This document shows positions 8,620-17,627 of a stretch of 64,000 nucleotides of DNA, one piece after another. Numbering within the stretch: position 1 is the stretch's first letter; the number at the start of each line of letters is the position of its first letter. Origin of the DNA: Micromonospora sp. WMMD961 (GTDB lineage: Bacteria > Actinomycetota > Actinomycetes > Mycobacteriales > Micromonosporaceae); assembly GCF_029626145.1 (NCBI RefSeq), contig NZ_JARUBJ010000002.1, positions 23,501 through 87,500 on the forward strand. Reading direction: 5' to 3'. The notes beneath the pieces were generated by a model. It ran no database searches, was not told where the DNA came from, and saw nothing but the letters and a program-made list of their open reading frames with translations. A program made the translations under genes and the position numbers.

Positions 8620-10281
8620 TTACTTGAACTCGGCGGTCGCGTACCGCTCGTCGGTGAGCGGGCTCGCCTTGACGCCGGTCACGTCCTTGCCGAACACGAT
8701 CGCCGGCGGCGAGTGCGAGATCGGCACACCGGGCAGGAAGTCCATGACCGCCTTGTTCAGGGCCTTGTACTTCTCGGTCCGGGCCGCGATGTCGGCGGTG
8801 CTGTCCGCGTCCTTGAACTGGTCGAACAGGGCCTGGTTGTTGAAGCCCCACTCGTCCTTCGGCCGGTCGAAGAAGGTGCCGATGAAGTTGTAGGCGTCGC
8901 CGTAGTCACCGGTCCAGCCCAGGAAGTGGATGTCGTGCTTGCTGCCCGAGGTGGTGGCGTTGAGGTAGTCCGGGCTCCACTTCAGCGGGATCGCCTCGAC
9001 GGTGATGCCAACGGCCTTCAGGTCCGCCGACAGCAACTCGAAGATGTCCTTCGGGTTCGGCATGTACGGCCGGGTGACCTCGGTCGGGTAGTGGAACTTC
9101 AGCGTCAGGTTCGACGCGCCCGCCTCGGCCAGCAGCGCCTTCGCCTTGGCCGGGTCGTACGTGTACTTCGTGACGTCGCCGTTCCAACCCTCGACGGTGT
9201 CCGGCATGAAGTTGTCGGCGACCTTGGCGCCCGGCGGCAGCTTGGAGGTGACCAGCTGCTGACGGTTCAGGGCGTACGCGATGGCCTGCCGCACCCGGAT
9301 GTCGGCGAGCTTCGGGTTGCCCTTCTGGTTGATCGCCAGGTAGAGCACGTTGAACGCCGGGCGAGTGAGCATGTTGAAGCCCTCGCTCTTCAGCGGCTCG
9401 ACGTCGGCCGGGCCAACCAGGTCGTAGCCCTGGATGTCACCGGAGCGCAGCGCCTGCTTGCGAGCGTTCTCGTCCGAGATCGTCTTGAAGATGAGGTTCT
9501 TCAGCTTGGCCTTGGGGCCGGCGTAGTCCTCGTTGCGCTCCAGGGTCAGCGTCTTGTTGGCGACGTCCCAGGTCTTGAACTTGAACGGGCCGGTGCCGGT
9601 CGGGTGCGCCGTGGCGTACGCCGGGTACTTGATGTCCTCGGCGGTGCCGCCCACGTTGCTGGCGTCGAACTCCTGCAGCGCCTTCGGGCTGTGGATGGAG
9701 AACGAGGGGAGCATCAGCGCGGCCGGGATCTTGCTGGAGACCCGAGTGAAGGACAGGTCCACAGTGGTGGCGTCCTTGGCGGCGCAGGACTTGAAGAGGC
9801 TCGGCGGCAGCTCAGCGTCCTCGTTCTTGGCGAAGCCGCCCATGACGTCCTGCCAGTACGCGGTCACGTCCGGGCTCTGCATGAGGCCCTTGGCGTTGTA
9901 CCAGCGGTTGAAGTTGACGCAGACGGCCTCGGCGTTGAAGTCGGTGCCGTCGTGGAACTTCACGCCCGAGCGGAGCTTGAAGGTCCAGGTGGTGCCTGCG
10001 GCGTCCGGGGTCCAGGACTCGGCCAGACCGGGGGTGACCTTGGTGCCACCCTCCTCCGGACGGACCAGGGTCTCGAAGACCTGACGCGCCACGCGCAGCG
10101 ACTCACCGTCGCTGGCGAAGCTGGGGTCGAGCACCTTCGGGTCTCCGGCGACGCCGAAGACGAGGGTGTCCTTCTTACTACCGCCGGATTTGTCGTCGCG
10201 GTTGCTCTCGGCGCAGCCTGCTACCGCGAGGGCCGCGACCGCGACGGCCGCGATCGCGACCTTCGGCCTGGGTGCACGCAT
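8620..10281 (-). CDS. dppA: Peptide-binding lipoprotein (SBP family 5)
   Basis: Extracytoplasmic solute-binding protein that feeds the DppBCDF importer, 553 residues. The signal peptide ends in lipobox AVAGC (Cys23), followed by a charged Ser/Gly/Lys linker. SBP_bac_5 features include VFETLVRPEEGG, WTFKLRSGVKFHDGT and IRVRQAIAYALNRQQL. The ATG at 10281 is preceded by GAGGTGAAG at good spacing. It is the first gene of the dpp operon, with about 310 nt of non-coding DNA upstream that should carry the promoter. Confidence 0.93.
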   Translation of the reverse strand: MRAPRPKVAIAAVAVAALAVAGCAESNRDDKSGGSKKDTLVFGVAGDPKVLDPSFASDGESLRVARQVFETLVRPEEGGTKVTPGLAESWTPDAAGTTWTFKLRSGVKFHDGTDFNAEAVCVNFNRWYNAKGLMQSPDVTAYWQDVMGGFAKNEDAELPPSLFKSCAAKDATTVDLSFTRVSSKIPAALMLPSFSIHSPKALQEFDASNVGGTAEDIKYPAYATAHPTGTGPFKFKTWDVANKTLTLERNEDYAGPKAKLKNLIFKTISDENARKQALRSGDIQGYDLVGPADVEPLKSEGFNMLTRPAFNVLYLAINQKGNPKLADIRVRQAIAYALNRQQLVTSKLPPGAKVADNFMPDTVEGWNGDVTKYTYDPAKAKALLAEAGASNLTLKFHYPTEVTRPYMPNPKDIFELLSADLKAVGITVEAIPLKWSPDYLNATTSGSKHDIHFLGWTGDYGDAYNFIGTFFDRPKDEWGFNNQALFDQFKDADSTADIAARTEKYKALNKAVMDFLPGVPISHSPPAIVFGKDVTGVKASPLTDERYATAEFK

Positions 10282-10593
10282 GTGTGCTTCACCTCGTCCT
10301 TGGGGGTACGGACAACGTGGTGACAGGGGTCACCGATGGCGGTGACCATAGCTCTCGTTACGTCCACCCGGAAACCGTCAGGTGGACGGTTGGTATCGGA
10401 TCGTGCCTCAAGCGCCGGTTGACATTCGATTCGAAGGTAAACAGCCCCTCAAACCGATCAATCTGCACCCACGATGCCAAACTGTTACGTCGAACAGCCC
10501 CGATGAGGGATCAAGTGTCAGATCAATTCCGGGCAGTGACGACGCGATGGCCGACACCCACACGGGTGCCGGCCATCGGCTGCACGTCAGAGA
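10282..10593 (-). promoter_or_regulatory. Non-coding upstream region of the dpp operon
   Basis: 312 nt between dppA and the 3' end of recR. It holds no plausible gene. A short inverted repeat (GTCCACC at 10362-10368, GGTGGAC at 10381-10387) sits about 80-105 nt upstream of dppA and could be an operator. No confident -35/-10 pair was found on the minus strand. recR reads toward this region, so it must also hold that operon's terminator; no clear hairpin was seen. Confidence 0.4.
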
Positions 10594-11187
10594 TCAGACC
10601 GCGCGACGGCCCTCGAAGGCCCGACCGAGGGTGATCTCGTCGGCATACTCCAGGTCGCCGCCGACCGGCAGCCCACTGGCCAACCGGGTCACCGAGATGC
10701 CCATCGGCTTCACCATCAGCGCCAGGTAGGTGGCGGTCGCCTCGCCCTCGGTGTTCGGGTCCGTGGCCAGGATCAACTCCCGCACCGCGCCACCGCCGAG
10801 CCGGATCAGCAGCTCCCGGATGCGCAGATTGTCCGGGCCGATCCCCTCCAACGGATTGATCGCGCCACCCAGCACGTGGTAACGACCGCGGAACTCACCG
10901 GTCCGCTCGATGGCCACCACGTCCTTGGGCTCCTCCACCACACACAGCACCTCGTCGGTGCGACGCGGGTCGCGGCAGATCCGGCACTGCTCGGACTCGG
11001 CCACGTTGTAGCAGGTCGTGCAGAACCGCACCAGCTCCTTGACCTTGCGCAACGCGCCGGCCAGCCGGTTGACGTCGGCCGGATCCGCCGACAGGACGTG
11101 GAACGCGATCCGCTGGGCGCTCTTCGGGCCCACGCCCGGCAACCGACCCAGCTCGTCGATCAGGTCCTGGATGGCACCTTCGTACAT
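10594..11187 (-). CDS. recR: Recombination mediator RecR
   Basis: Works with RecF/RecO to load RecA at gapped DNA. The 197-residue protein is standard length. An N-terminal helix-hairpin-helix (LGRLPGVGPKSAQRIAFH, about 13-30) is followed by a C4 zinc finger (Cys56, 59, 68, 71) and a Toprim domain (about 79-175) with EPKDVVAIE and the LATDPNTEGEATA acidic motif. It follows ybaB by 8 nt, the usual ybaB-recR arrangement downstream of dnaX, although here a DUF998 gene has been inserted between dnaX and ybaB. Confidence 0.96.
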   Translation of the reverse strand: MYEGAIQDLIDELGRLPGVGPKSAQRIAFHVLSADPADVNRLAGALRKVKELVRFCTTCYNVAESEQCRICRDPRRTDEVLCVVEEPKDVVAIERTGEFRGRYHVLGGAINPLEGIGPDNLRIRELLIRLGGGAVRELILATDPNTEGEATATYLALMVKPMGISVTRLASGLPVGGDLEYADEITLGRAFEGRRAV

Positions 11188-11195
11188 CTGCCGGC

Positions 11196-11528
11196 TCAGA
11201 AACCGGGCAGGCCGAGGCCGCCCATGCCACCGGCGACCGGGCCCATCTTGCGCTCGGTCAACTCCCGGGCCGCCTCGGCGGCGTTGTGCACGGCGGCGAC
11301 GACCAGGTCCTCAAGCGTCTCCACGTCGTCCGCGTCGACGGCCTTCGGGTCGATCTTGATGGCCTTCAGCTCACCGGAGCCGGAGACGGTCGCCGTGACC
11401 AGCCCACCGCCGGCGGTGCCGGTCAGCTCGGCCTCGGCCAGCTCAGCCTGGGCGGCGGCGATCTGCTGCTGCATCTTCTGCGCCTGCTTCAGCATCTGCT
11501 GCATGTTCGGCTGTCCACCTGGGCGCAC
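11196..11528 (-). CDS. ybaB: YbaB/EbfC nucleoid-associated protein
   Basis: Small dimeric DNA-binding protein, 110 residues. The N-terminal helix is Met/Gln-rich (MQQMLKQAQKMQQQIAAAQ), followed by the beta core with GTAGGGLVTATVSGSGEL and a Gly/Met-rich tail (MGPVAGGMGGLGLPGF) typical of actinobacterial members. It is 8 nt upstream of recR and surely cotranscribed. The family binds DNA with little sequence specificity and is thought to shape the nucleoid or aid repair; the exact role is unsettled. Confidence 0.94.
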   Translation of the reverse strand: MRPGGQPNMQQMLKQAQKMQQQIAAAQAELAEAELTGTAGGGLVTATVSGSGELKAIKIDPKAVDADDVETLEDLVVAAVHNAAEAARELTERKMGPVAGGMGGLGLPGF

Positions 11529-11708
11529 TGGATGGCTCCTTCTCGCACTCGTCTCGCTCGGCCGCCGCCCAGCCTATCCGCTGGGACCGACCCCGCCCCG
11601 CCCGGTGCGTCCGCCCACGCCGGGCCTCCCAGGTACGGCTGGCACTACCCCGAACCGACCATCTGCCCGTAGTGCGCCACGAACCACCCACCTGGTCTGC
11701 TCACAGGT

Positions 11709-12392
11709 ATGAATCTCAGCCGCCCCGGCCGGGTCGGCGCGCTGTGCTGGGTCGCGGCCGCACCGATCTTCCTCGTCGCCAACCTGGTCACCGGTCTGCG
11801 GTGGCGCGACCCCTCCTACAGCTGGGCCACCCACAACATCAGCGACCTCGGCAACGCCCACTGCGGCATCTGGGACACCAGCCGACCCCGCTACGTGTGC
11901 TCGCCCTGGCACCCGCTGATGAACGCCGCGACACTCACCACCGCCGTGCTGCTCGCCGTCGGAATCCTGCTGACCTGGCGGTTCCTCGGTCGCGGCGGGG
12001 TGGTGCGCTCGGTCCAGTCGCTCCTGCTGCTGGCTGCCGGCGGTTACGCCCTGGCCGCCCTCTACCCGGCCGACGTCGATGAGAACCTGCACGTCCTCGG
12101 CGCGTTCCTGATCATGGGCCTGGGCAACGTCGGTCTGCTCCTCGCCGGCTTCGCGCCGGGCACCACGACGCTCGGCCGGTGGCGACGGCTCACCCTCACC
12201 GCCGCGATCATCGCGCTGGTCGGGACGGTGCTGTTCTTCGCCCAGCAGGGCGTCGGGATCGGGGTGGGCGGCATGGAACGGGTCGCCGTACTGCCCTTCC
12301 CACTGTGGGCCTGCTGCCTAGGCGTCCTACTAGCCGAAACCCCAACCCCCGCCCCCGCTCGCGTCGATCATGGAGTGGTGGTGCCCGGATAG
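11709..12392 (+). CDS. DUF998 integral membrane protein
   Basis: 227 residues with about six TM helices. The N-terminal part has WATHNISDLGNAHCG and the paired Cys typical of DUF998 proteins; function unknown. It is inserted between dnaX and ybaB-recR, which are usually adjacent, and reads toward dnaX. The last residues (ARVDHGVVVPG) are encoded by the left arm of an inverted repeat (12363-12376), so the C-terminus may have been shaped by that element. Confidence 0.85.
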   Translation: MNLSRPGRVGALCWVAAAPIFLVANLVTGLRWRDPSYSWATHNISDLGNAHCGIWDTSRPRYVCSPWHPLMNAATLTTAVLLAVGILLTWRFLGRGGVVRSVQSLLLLAAGGYALAALYPADVDENLHVLGAFLIMGLGNVGLLLAGFAPGTTTLGRWRRLTLTAAIIALVGTVLFFAQQGVGIGVGGMERVAVLPFPLWACCLGVLLAETPTPAPARVDHGVVVPG

Positions 12393-12437
12393 ACCCGTAG
12401 CGGGCGACTTGTCACCCACCACAACTCCATGATCGAC
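12363..12437. terminator. Inverted repeat between convergent DUF998 gene and dnaX
   Basis: Perfect 14-bp arms GTCGATCATGGAGT (12363-12376) and its complement (12424-12437), with further partial pairing (GGTGGTG against CACCCACCAC). The left arm is inside the 3' end of the DUF998 gene and the right arm stops 6 nt short of the dnaX stop. It probably terminates both genes. Confidence 0.6.
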
Positions 12438-12442
12438 CGGGG

Positions 12443-15400
12443 TTAGCGGGCGTCGACCTCGTTGATCTTTTCGGCGCCGAAGGTCTCGCGGAGCAGTCGT
12501 ACCGCCTGCTCCTCACTGGACTCCCGGGCGGTCTTCTCGTCGATGACCTCGTCCAACGGCTCGTCGCCCGGATCGAACCCCTCGTAGGCCGGGGTGGCCG
12601 CCGGGGCCGCCCCGCCCGGCCGCCCGCCGCGCGTCGGGCCGTCGAAGTCCGGGTCGTAGGGCGGCTCGCCCGCCCATTCGGCGTCCGCGACGGGCCGGGC
12701 CGCCGCTCCGGTACGCGCACCGCGCCCCGCCGCCGCCGCGCGAGCCGCGGCGATGGCGCTGCTCACCGGTGTGCCACCGGCTGACGCCGGCTGCCGGGCC
12801 GCTGGCGTCGGGTTGCCCGGCACGCCCGGCTTACCGCCACCGGCCGCCCCTGCGGGGCCACCCGGCCCGGAGCCGTTCGCGCCAGCGCCGTTGGTCCCGG
12901 TGCCGTTCGCGCCGGAACCGTTCGCGCTGGTGGGTGCCGAGCCCTCACCGAGCGACGCGGAGTCGACGCCTGGATCGCGTCCGGCCGACGCGCCGCCGGG
13001 GCGGGCGGCCTCCGGCCAGTCCTCGTCGTCCTTCGCCTCGTCGACGGGGGCACCGCCGCCGGGGAGAGCCGCCTCCGGCCAGTCGTCCTCGTCGTCGGCC
13101 GCTGCCGCAGGTGGTGTTCCACCCTGCCGGCCCGCGCCGTGGCCACCGTCTCCGCCACGCGCACCGGGACCGCCGGAGCCGTCGCCGCCACGCACGGCCA
13201 CGCCTCCGGACTGACCACCGGTCTGCGCGCCGACGGCGGCGGCCGAGTTCGTTGCGCCGGTCGGGCCAGTGGCGACCGATGACGTCGGCGCGCTCGCTGT
13301 CCCGTCAGCCGCGTTCGTCGCTGCACCCGGGGCAGTCGCCGGTCGAGCAGCGGCCGCGCTGTCCGGCGCTGCGCTCGGACCCGGCGGGGCGCTCGTCGGG
13401 CTGGCGGCGGCAGTCGCGTTCGTCGCGGCGGGCCGGGCCGCAGCGGCGGGCTGCGAGCGCTGCGGGCCGGACGGCGACACGCCGCCGCGCTCACCGGCCA
13501 CCTCGCACCGGATCTGCCAACGCCCGCCCAACTCCTCGTAGAGCGCGTCGGTCAGCACTGCCGAGTGGTCGGCCATCATCTTGGCCAGGACGGTGGACTT
13601 CACCGTCAGCACCAGCATGTCGCCGTCGAGTTCGCGGACCACCGCGTCGCGCATCAGGGCGGCGATCCGCTTGTTGGTCCGGTTGACCTTGCCGATCACG
13701 TCGGGCCAGACGCGGCGGACCGTGACCGCGTCCAGCGCGGCGGCCGGCGCACCCGGTCGGGGCGGTACGGGTGTGGCCGGGTCGGGGAGCACCGCCGACG
13801 GCGGCACCGCACGGCGTGACGCCGACGAGCCACCACCGGAACCAGGGCCGGTCGAGGCGGGGCCGGCCGAACCAGGGCCAGCCGAACCGGGGGCAGCAGA
13901 ACCGCCGGGAGCAGCCGGGGAGGCGTGTGCCGGCCCGGCGTTGGTCGCCGACGCGCCGGGCGACACCGGGATCGGCGAATCGGCGGTCGGGACGCCCGAC
14001 GCCGGAGCCCCCGACGTCGGAGCCCCGGACATCGGAGCGCCGGACATCGGAGCGCTCTGGGCAGCGGCGCTCCGGGTCGGGGACGTGGCCGGGTCGACGT
14101 CCCACGGCGGTGCGGAGGTCGGGGCGTTGGCGGGTGCGGGGTTGGCGGCAGCCGGAACCGGAGAGGCCTGCTGTGGGCGTACCCCCGGGTTGGTGGTCGG
14201 CGAGAAGCCGGCGGCGGCCGACGGCGCGTCGGTGCCGCTCACTGTGAGCCGACGTTCCATCCGTTCCAGGCGCTGGAGCAGGCCGCCGGTGGAGTCGTCC
14301 ACGCCGGGCAGCAGCATCCGGGCGCAGATCAGCTCCAGCAGCAGGCGGGGCGCTGTGGTGCCGCGCATCTCCACCAGGCCGTCGTGCACGATGTCGGCGC
14401 AGCGGGAGAGCGTGGCCGAGCCGAGTTGCGAAGCCTGGGCGGCCATCCGCTCTATCTGGTCGGCGGGGCCGTCGATCAGCCCCTTCGCGGCGGCGTCCGG
14501 CACCTGCTGGATCACGATCAGGTCGCGCAGCCGTTCCAGCAGGTCGGAGGCGAACCGGCGCATGTCGTGCCCGGCCTCGGCGACCCGGTCGACGGTGGCG
14601 TACGCGGCGGCGCCGTCCCCGGCGGCCAGCGCGTCGCACATCTCGTCGATCAGCGCGGAGTCGGTGACCCCGAGCAGGGCGACGGCCCGGGCGTAGCTGA
14701 CCCCCTCCGCGCCAGCGCCGGCGATGAGCTGGTCGAGTACGGAGAGGCTGTCCCGCATGCTGCCGCCACCGGCGCGCACCACCAGCGGGAAGACCGCCGG
14801 CTCGACGGCGACGCCCTCGGCCTGGGTGAGCTGCTCCAGGTACGGGCGGACCACCTTCGGCGGGAACAGCCGGAACGGGTAGTGGTGGGTCCGCGACCGG
14901 ATCGTGCCGAGGACCTTCTCCGGCTCGGTGGTGGCGAAGATGAACTTGACGTACTCCGGGGGCTCCTCGACCAGCTTGAGCAGGGCGTTGAAGCCCTGCG
15001 TCGAGACCATGTGCGCCTCGTCGATGATGTAGATCTTGAAGCGGCTGTTGGCCGGTGCGAAGAAGGCACGCTCGCGCAGCTCGCGGGCGTCGTCGACACC
15101 GCCGTGGCTGGCCGCGTCGATCTCGATCACGTCGATCGAGCCGGCACCGTCGGTGGCAAGCGAGCGGCAGGACGCACACTTGCCGCACGGCTCGGGAGTG
15201 GGGCCCTGCTCACAGTTGAGCGAGCGGGCCATGATCCGGGCGCTGGTGGTCTTGCCGCAGCCACGAGGGCCGGAGAAGAGGTAGGCGTGGTTGAGCCGGC
15301 CGCTACGCAGCGCCTGCGACAGCGGCTCGGTGACGTGCTCCTGACCGATGACCTCAGCGAAGGTACGCGGCCGGTACTTGCGGTAGAGCGCCAGCGTCAC
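12443..15400 (-). CDS. dnaX: DNA polymerase III gamma/tau subunit
   Basis: Clamp-loader ATPase, 985 residues. The N-terminal AAA+ module has LYRKYRPRTFAEVIGQ, Walker A GPRGCGKT (44-51), zinc-binding Cys63/72/75/78, Walker B IIDEAH (125-130) and a sensor-1 region (FATTEPEK). Domain III ends near 390. Then comes a very long Ala/Pro/Gly/Ser linker broken by a folded tau-like segment (about 590-690) and repeats such as SGAPMSGAPTSG. GTG at 15400 follows GGAGG and starts at the family N-terminus. No AAAAAAG-type slippery site is visible, so the short gamma form is probably not made by frameshifting. Confidence 0.95.
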   Translation of the reverse strand: MTLALYRKYRPRTFAEVIGQEHVTEPLSQALRSGRLNHAYLFSGPRGCGKTTSARIMARSLNCEQGPTPEPCGKCASCRSLATDGAGSIDVIEIDAASHGGVDDARELRERAFFAPANSRFKIYIIDEAHMVSTQGFNALLKLVEEPPEYVKFIFATTEPEKVLGTIRSRTHHYPFRLFPPKVVRPYLEQLTQAEGVAVEPAVFPLVVRAGGGSMRDSLSVLDQLIAGAGAEGVSYARAVALLGVTDSALIDEMCDALAAGDGAAAYATVDRVAEAGHDMRRFASDLLERLRDLIVIQQVPDAAAKGLIDGPADQIERMAAQASQLGSATLSRCADIVHDGLVEMRGTTAPRLLLELICARMLLPGVDDSTGGLLQRLERMERRLTVSGTDAPSAAAGFSPTTNPGVRPQQASPVPAAANPAPANAPTSAPPWDVDPATSPTRSAAAQSAPMSGAPMSGAPTSGAPASGVPTADSPIPVSPGASATNAGPAHASPAAPGGSAAPGSAGPGSAGPASTGPGSGGGSSASRRAVPPSAVLPDPATPVPPRPGAPAAALDAVTVRRVWPDVIGKVNRTNKRIAALMRDAVVRELDGDMLVLTVKSTVLAKMMADHSAVLTDALYEELGGRWQIRCEVAGERGGVSPSGPQRSQPAAAARPAATNATAAASPTSAPPGPSAAPDSAAAARPATAPGAATNAADGTASAPTSSVATGPTGATNSAAAVGAQTGGQSGGVAVRGGDGSGGPGARGGDGGHGAGRQGGTPPAAAADDEDDWPEAALPGGGAPVDEAKDDEDWPEAARPGGASAGRDPGVDSASLGEGSAPTSANGSGANGTGTNGAGANGSGPGGPAGAAGGGKPGVPGNPTPAARQPASAGGTPVSSAIAAARAAAAGRGARTGAAARPVADAEWAGEPPYDPDFDGPTRGGRPGGAAPAATPAYEGFDPGDEPLDEVIDEKTARESSEEQAVRLLRETFGAEKINEVDAR

Positions 15401-15626
15401 TCGTCCCGCCTCCTCTCGACCGAGCCATTCTGCGCCGGTCGGGCGCGGGTGACCACCCACCCCGCCGAATGGCCGAGGCTGCCGCGCCCCGCCGCCGCGT
15501 TGCCGCGCGCTGCCGTGGGTTGATCGACTCCACATCGCCGATCTGGCGGTATCGACTGCCCGGGACAGCCCCACCTCGCCGACCTGTGTGGATCAAGGCC
15601 CCGGAGCGGGGCTCCGAAGACAAAAA

Positions 15627-15718
15627 GGCCTCCCGTGCACCCGGCAGAGCTCGCTTATCCTTGCTGCCTTCCGGCCCTGGGGAGGTTCACGAGATACCGC
15701 CGCACGGGAGGTGCCGCC
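15627..15718 (-). ncRNA. ffs: Signal recognition particle RNA (4.5S, small bacterial type)
   Basis: On the minus strand the conserved SRP apical domain GGGCCGGAAGGCAGCAAGG is present (GGAA tetraloop plus the Ffh-binding internal loop). The 5' CCTCCCGTGC pairs with the 3' GCACGGGAGG to close the hairpin, and TTTTT follows at once (15622-15626 on the plus strand), so the terminal stem doubles as terminator. Ends are approximate (about 92 nt). It lies upstream of dnaX, a common actinobacterial position. It guides Ffh/FtsY targeting of membrane proteins. Confidence 0.93.
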
Positions 15719-15795
15719 AAGCCTACCCGACCGCCCGTCGATCTTCAGGGGGTGGTGGGGTGGCCCGCCCGACGGCGGCCTGTATCCTGGCTCGC

Positions 15796-15880
15796 GGAGG
15801 ATTCGCCTAGAGGCCTAGGGCGCACGCTTGGAAAGCGTGTTGGGTTTACACCCTCACGAGTTCGAATCTCGTATCCTCCG
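15796..15880 (+). tRNA. tRNA-Ser (anticodon GGA)
   Basis: Acceptor GGAGGAT pairs with ATCCTCC and the discriminator is G. The D arm is GCCTAGAGGCCTAGGGC, anticodon stem CACGC/GCGTG with GGA at 15830-15832, a long class-II variable arm, and T arm ACGAGTTCGAATCTCGT. 85 nt, CCA not encoded. Reads UCC/UCU codons. Confidence 0.95.
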
Positions 15881-15948
15881 CTCGCCTGAGCAGCACGAAC
15901 GACAGGGCCGGCCCCACTGGGACCGGCCCTGAGTCGTCCGCAGGGGCG

Positions 15949-16611
15949 TCAGTCCACCACCCGGACGTCCGCCGCGCCCTGCCCCGCGAACCACGCCTCG
16001 AGCGCGACACCGCCGAGTGACCGCGACGTCCCCTCGTCGACGAGGACCGGACCGACGACGGCACCCTTCGCGCCGTCGAGTTGGCAGCCGAACATCCGCG
16101 CGCCGGTCAGCACCGTCGGCATGCTCGTACTGCCCAGCGTGCACCAGCGCAGACTGGCCAACTCCAGGTCCGCGTCGCGCAGGTCGGTCTGGTAGAGCGT
16201 GGCGGAGTTGAGGATCGCGCGGCCGAGGTCCGCGCCGGCCAGCACGGCGTGGTCGAGTTGCGCCGAGAACAGGCGAGCCGAGGGGAAGAGCGCCTGACCG
16301 GCGGAGCAGCCGACAAGTGTCGCCTTGGCCAGGTCGGCAGAGGAGAAGTCCGCGCCCTGCATCTCGGCGTTGGCCAGGTTGGCGTCGGCGAGGTTGGCCT
16401 CCGCGAACCGGACGCCGGCCAGGCGGGAGTTGGCGAGATAGGCGCCGGCCAGGTCGAGACGGCTGAGGTCCGCCCCGCCAAAATCGAGAAAATCGCCCGA
16501 GAGGTACGCCGTATCGGGCGACGCCGCGAACCACTCCTCCAGTGCGGTCCGAGCGTCCGGGCTGTCCGGCCAGCGGATCACGTCGCCGCTGGTCCGCCGA
16601 TATCTGCTCAC
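15949..16611 (-). CDS. Pentapeptide-repeat protein
   Basis: 220 residues. The central part (about 45-165) shows repeated A(D/N)LxxA units such as FGGADLSRLDLAGAYLANSRL and ADANLANAEMQGADF, which fold as a right-handed quadrilateral beta-helix. Some members (Qnr, MfpA) shield DNA gyrase, but most have unknown targets and this one cannot be assigned. The start overlaps the stop of the upstream YbaB-like gene by 4 nt, so the two are coupled; a shared DNA-related role is possible. Confidence 0.85.
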   Translation of the reverse strand: MSRYRRTSGDVIRWPDSPDARTALEEWFAASPDTAYLSGDFLDFGGADLSRLDLAGAYLANSRLAGVRFAEANLADANLANAEMQGADFSSADLAKATLVGCSAGQALFPSARLFSAQLDHAVLAGADLGRAILNSATLYQTDLRDADLELASLRWCTLGSTSMPTVLTGARMFGCQLDGAKGAVVGPVLVDEGTSRSLGGVALEAWFAGQGAADVRVVD

Positions 16612-17039
16612 CGCCCGTGCTGGTCGTCCGGCCCGTCCACGGCCGGGTCGGCGCGCAGTTGCTGCCCGACCCGTTCGGCGATCGCCCGCGCTGCCGGTGA
16701 GTCGGTTCCCAGGGTCTCGCCGATGATCTCCTGCGCCCGGTCGGCCAGCTGCCGCTTGGCAACACCGATCGTGTTCATGATCGTCCTGGCGACCACGTCC
16801 GGTGCGACCCGCTGGATCCGCTGGCCCAGTCGCAGGTCGACCAACGCACCCGCCGAGTCGACGGTGACCTCCACCAGCCCGTTGCCGTCGGCAGCGGTCA
16901 CCCGTAGTGCCTGGATGCGGTCACTCATCGCGTCGGTGGCGATCGCCAACTGGTCGAGACGACCCTTCCACTCCGCGAGTCGGTCCATTGCGCCGTCCGG
17001 GTCCAGCAGCCCCGCCGTGTTGGGAACCTCGGCCATCAT
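16608..17039 (-). CDS. YbaB/EbfC-family DNA-binding-like protein
   Basis: 143 residues; YbaB-like core with a coiled N-terminal helix (AMDRLAEWKGRLDQL), then VTAADGNGLVEVTVDSAGALVDLRLG, the beta-strand region of the family. It is longer than canonical YbaB and belongs to the divergent actinobacterial subgroup often found beside ESX or pentapeptide genes. ATG at 17039 or 17036 are both possible. It is coupled by overlap to the pentapeptide-repeat gene downstream. Confidence 0.78.
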   Translation of the reverse strand: MMAEVPNTAGLLDPDGAMDRLAEWKGRLDQLAIATDAMSDRIQALRVTAADGNGLVEVTVDSAGALVDLRLGQRIQRVAPDVVARTIMNTIGVAKRQLADRAQEIIGETLGTDSPAARAIAERVGQQLRADPAVDGPDDQHGR

Positions 17040-17381
17040 GTGTCCCCTCGGTCGCTCAAGGTGATCATGCTCAGCGGTGGGAGGTTAACACGAGCGACCT
17101 TCACGACAGTCCAGGTGAGACACCAGGAGCTGCCGCCCCTCGACGCCTCTTCAGCGGCTGGCGCACCCGGGGCCACCGTCAAATGCGGGGCGCGCGCCCA
17201 GGGGAGGCGGCGCCCCTCCGACGTCCTCGCTGTTCACATGCCCCACGGTTCGGGACGCCGGACGCGGGATGGCGGCGCACTTCCGCGCTCCGCGTGATGC
17301 TGGCGCCGCTCGGTGCAAAGACCCGCGCCGGGCGGTCAGCCTCGGGGGACGAGGCACCAGCGCCGCGGCGGACGGTGGGGG
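17040..17381. other. Non-coding stretch, no gene recognised
   Basis: 342 nt between the YbaB-like gene and a small zinc-ribbon-like gene on the same strand. Open frames here are GC-rich shadows with no family motif. It should carry the promoter of the YbaB-like gene; no convincing -10/-35 was found. Confidence 0.4.
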
Positions 17382-17627
17382 CTACCGGCGTTGGGCCCAG
17401 CCGACGAAGCGCGCGGTCAGGTCCGGCAGTCTGGCGTTCGGATTGAGTTTCTTCAGGTCGGCCGTCGCCTCCTCCTGAACCTTCGCCATGTGCAGCAGCA
17501 GGCCCGGACGATCGTCGCGGAACTCGCCGAGGAGGCGCAGCTTCGCGGCCGAGCAGGGCCACAAGATGCCGCAGTTGGGGCAACGCCACGACGGGCGTAA
17601 CGGGTTGTGCTCCGGCTGGTCGCGCAT
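17382..17627 (-). CDS. Small CxxC protein of XRE/DUF397 loci
   Basis: 81 residues beginning MRDQPEHNPLRPSW, with a CPNCGILWPC motif (about 16-25) and a helical C-terminus ending DLTARFVGWAQRR. Similar short proteins are abundant in Micromonosporaceae near XRE regulators and are sometimes mislabelled flavin reductase; there is no flavin-binding domain here. ATG at 17627 shares one base with the upstream stop (TGATG), so it is coupled to the next gene. Function unknown. Confidence 0.72.
   Translation of the reverse strand: MRDQPEHNPLRPSWRCPNCGILWPCSAAKLRLLGEFRDDRPGLLLHMAKVQEEATADLKKLNPNARLPDLTARFVGWAQRR

Noticed and set aside
12443..15400. Programmed frameshift making a gamma form of DnaX
   Set aside because: No A-rich slippery heptamer with a downstream hairpin was found in the expected region.
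17179..17589. Alternative 136-codon frame over the CxxC gene
   Set aside because: Arg/Pro/Gly-rich shadow; the other frame has the CPNCG motif and coupled overlap with its neighbour.
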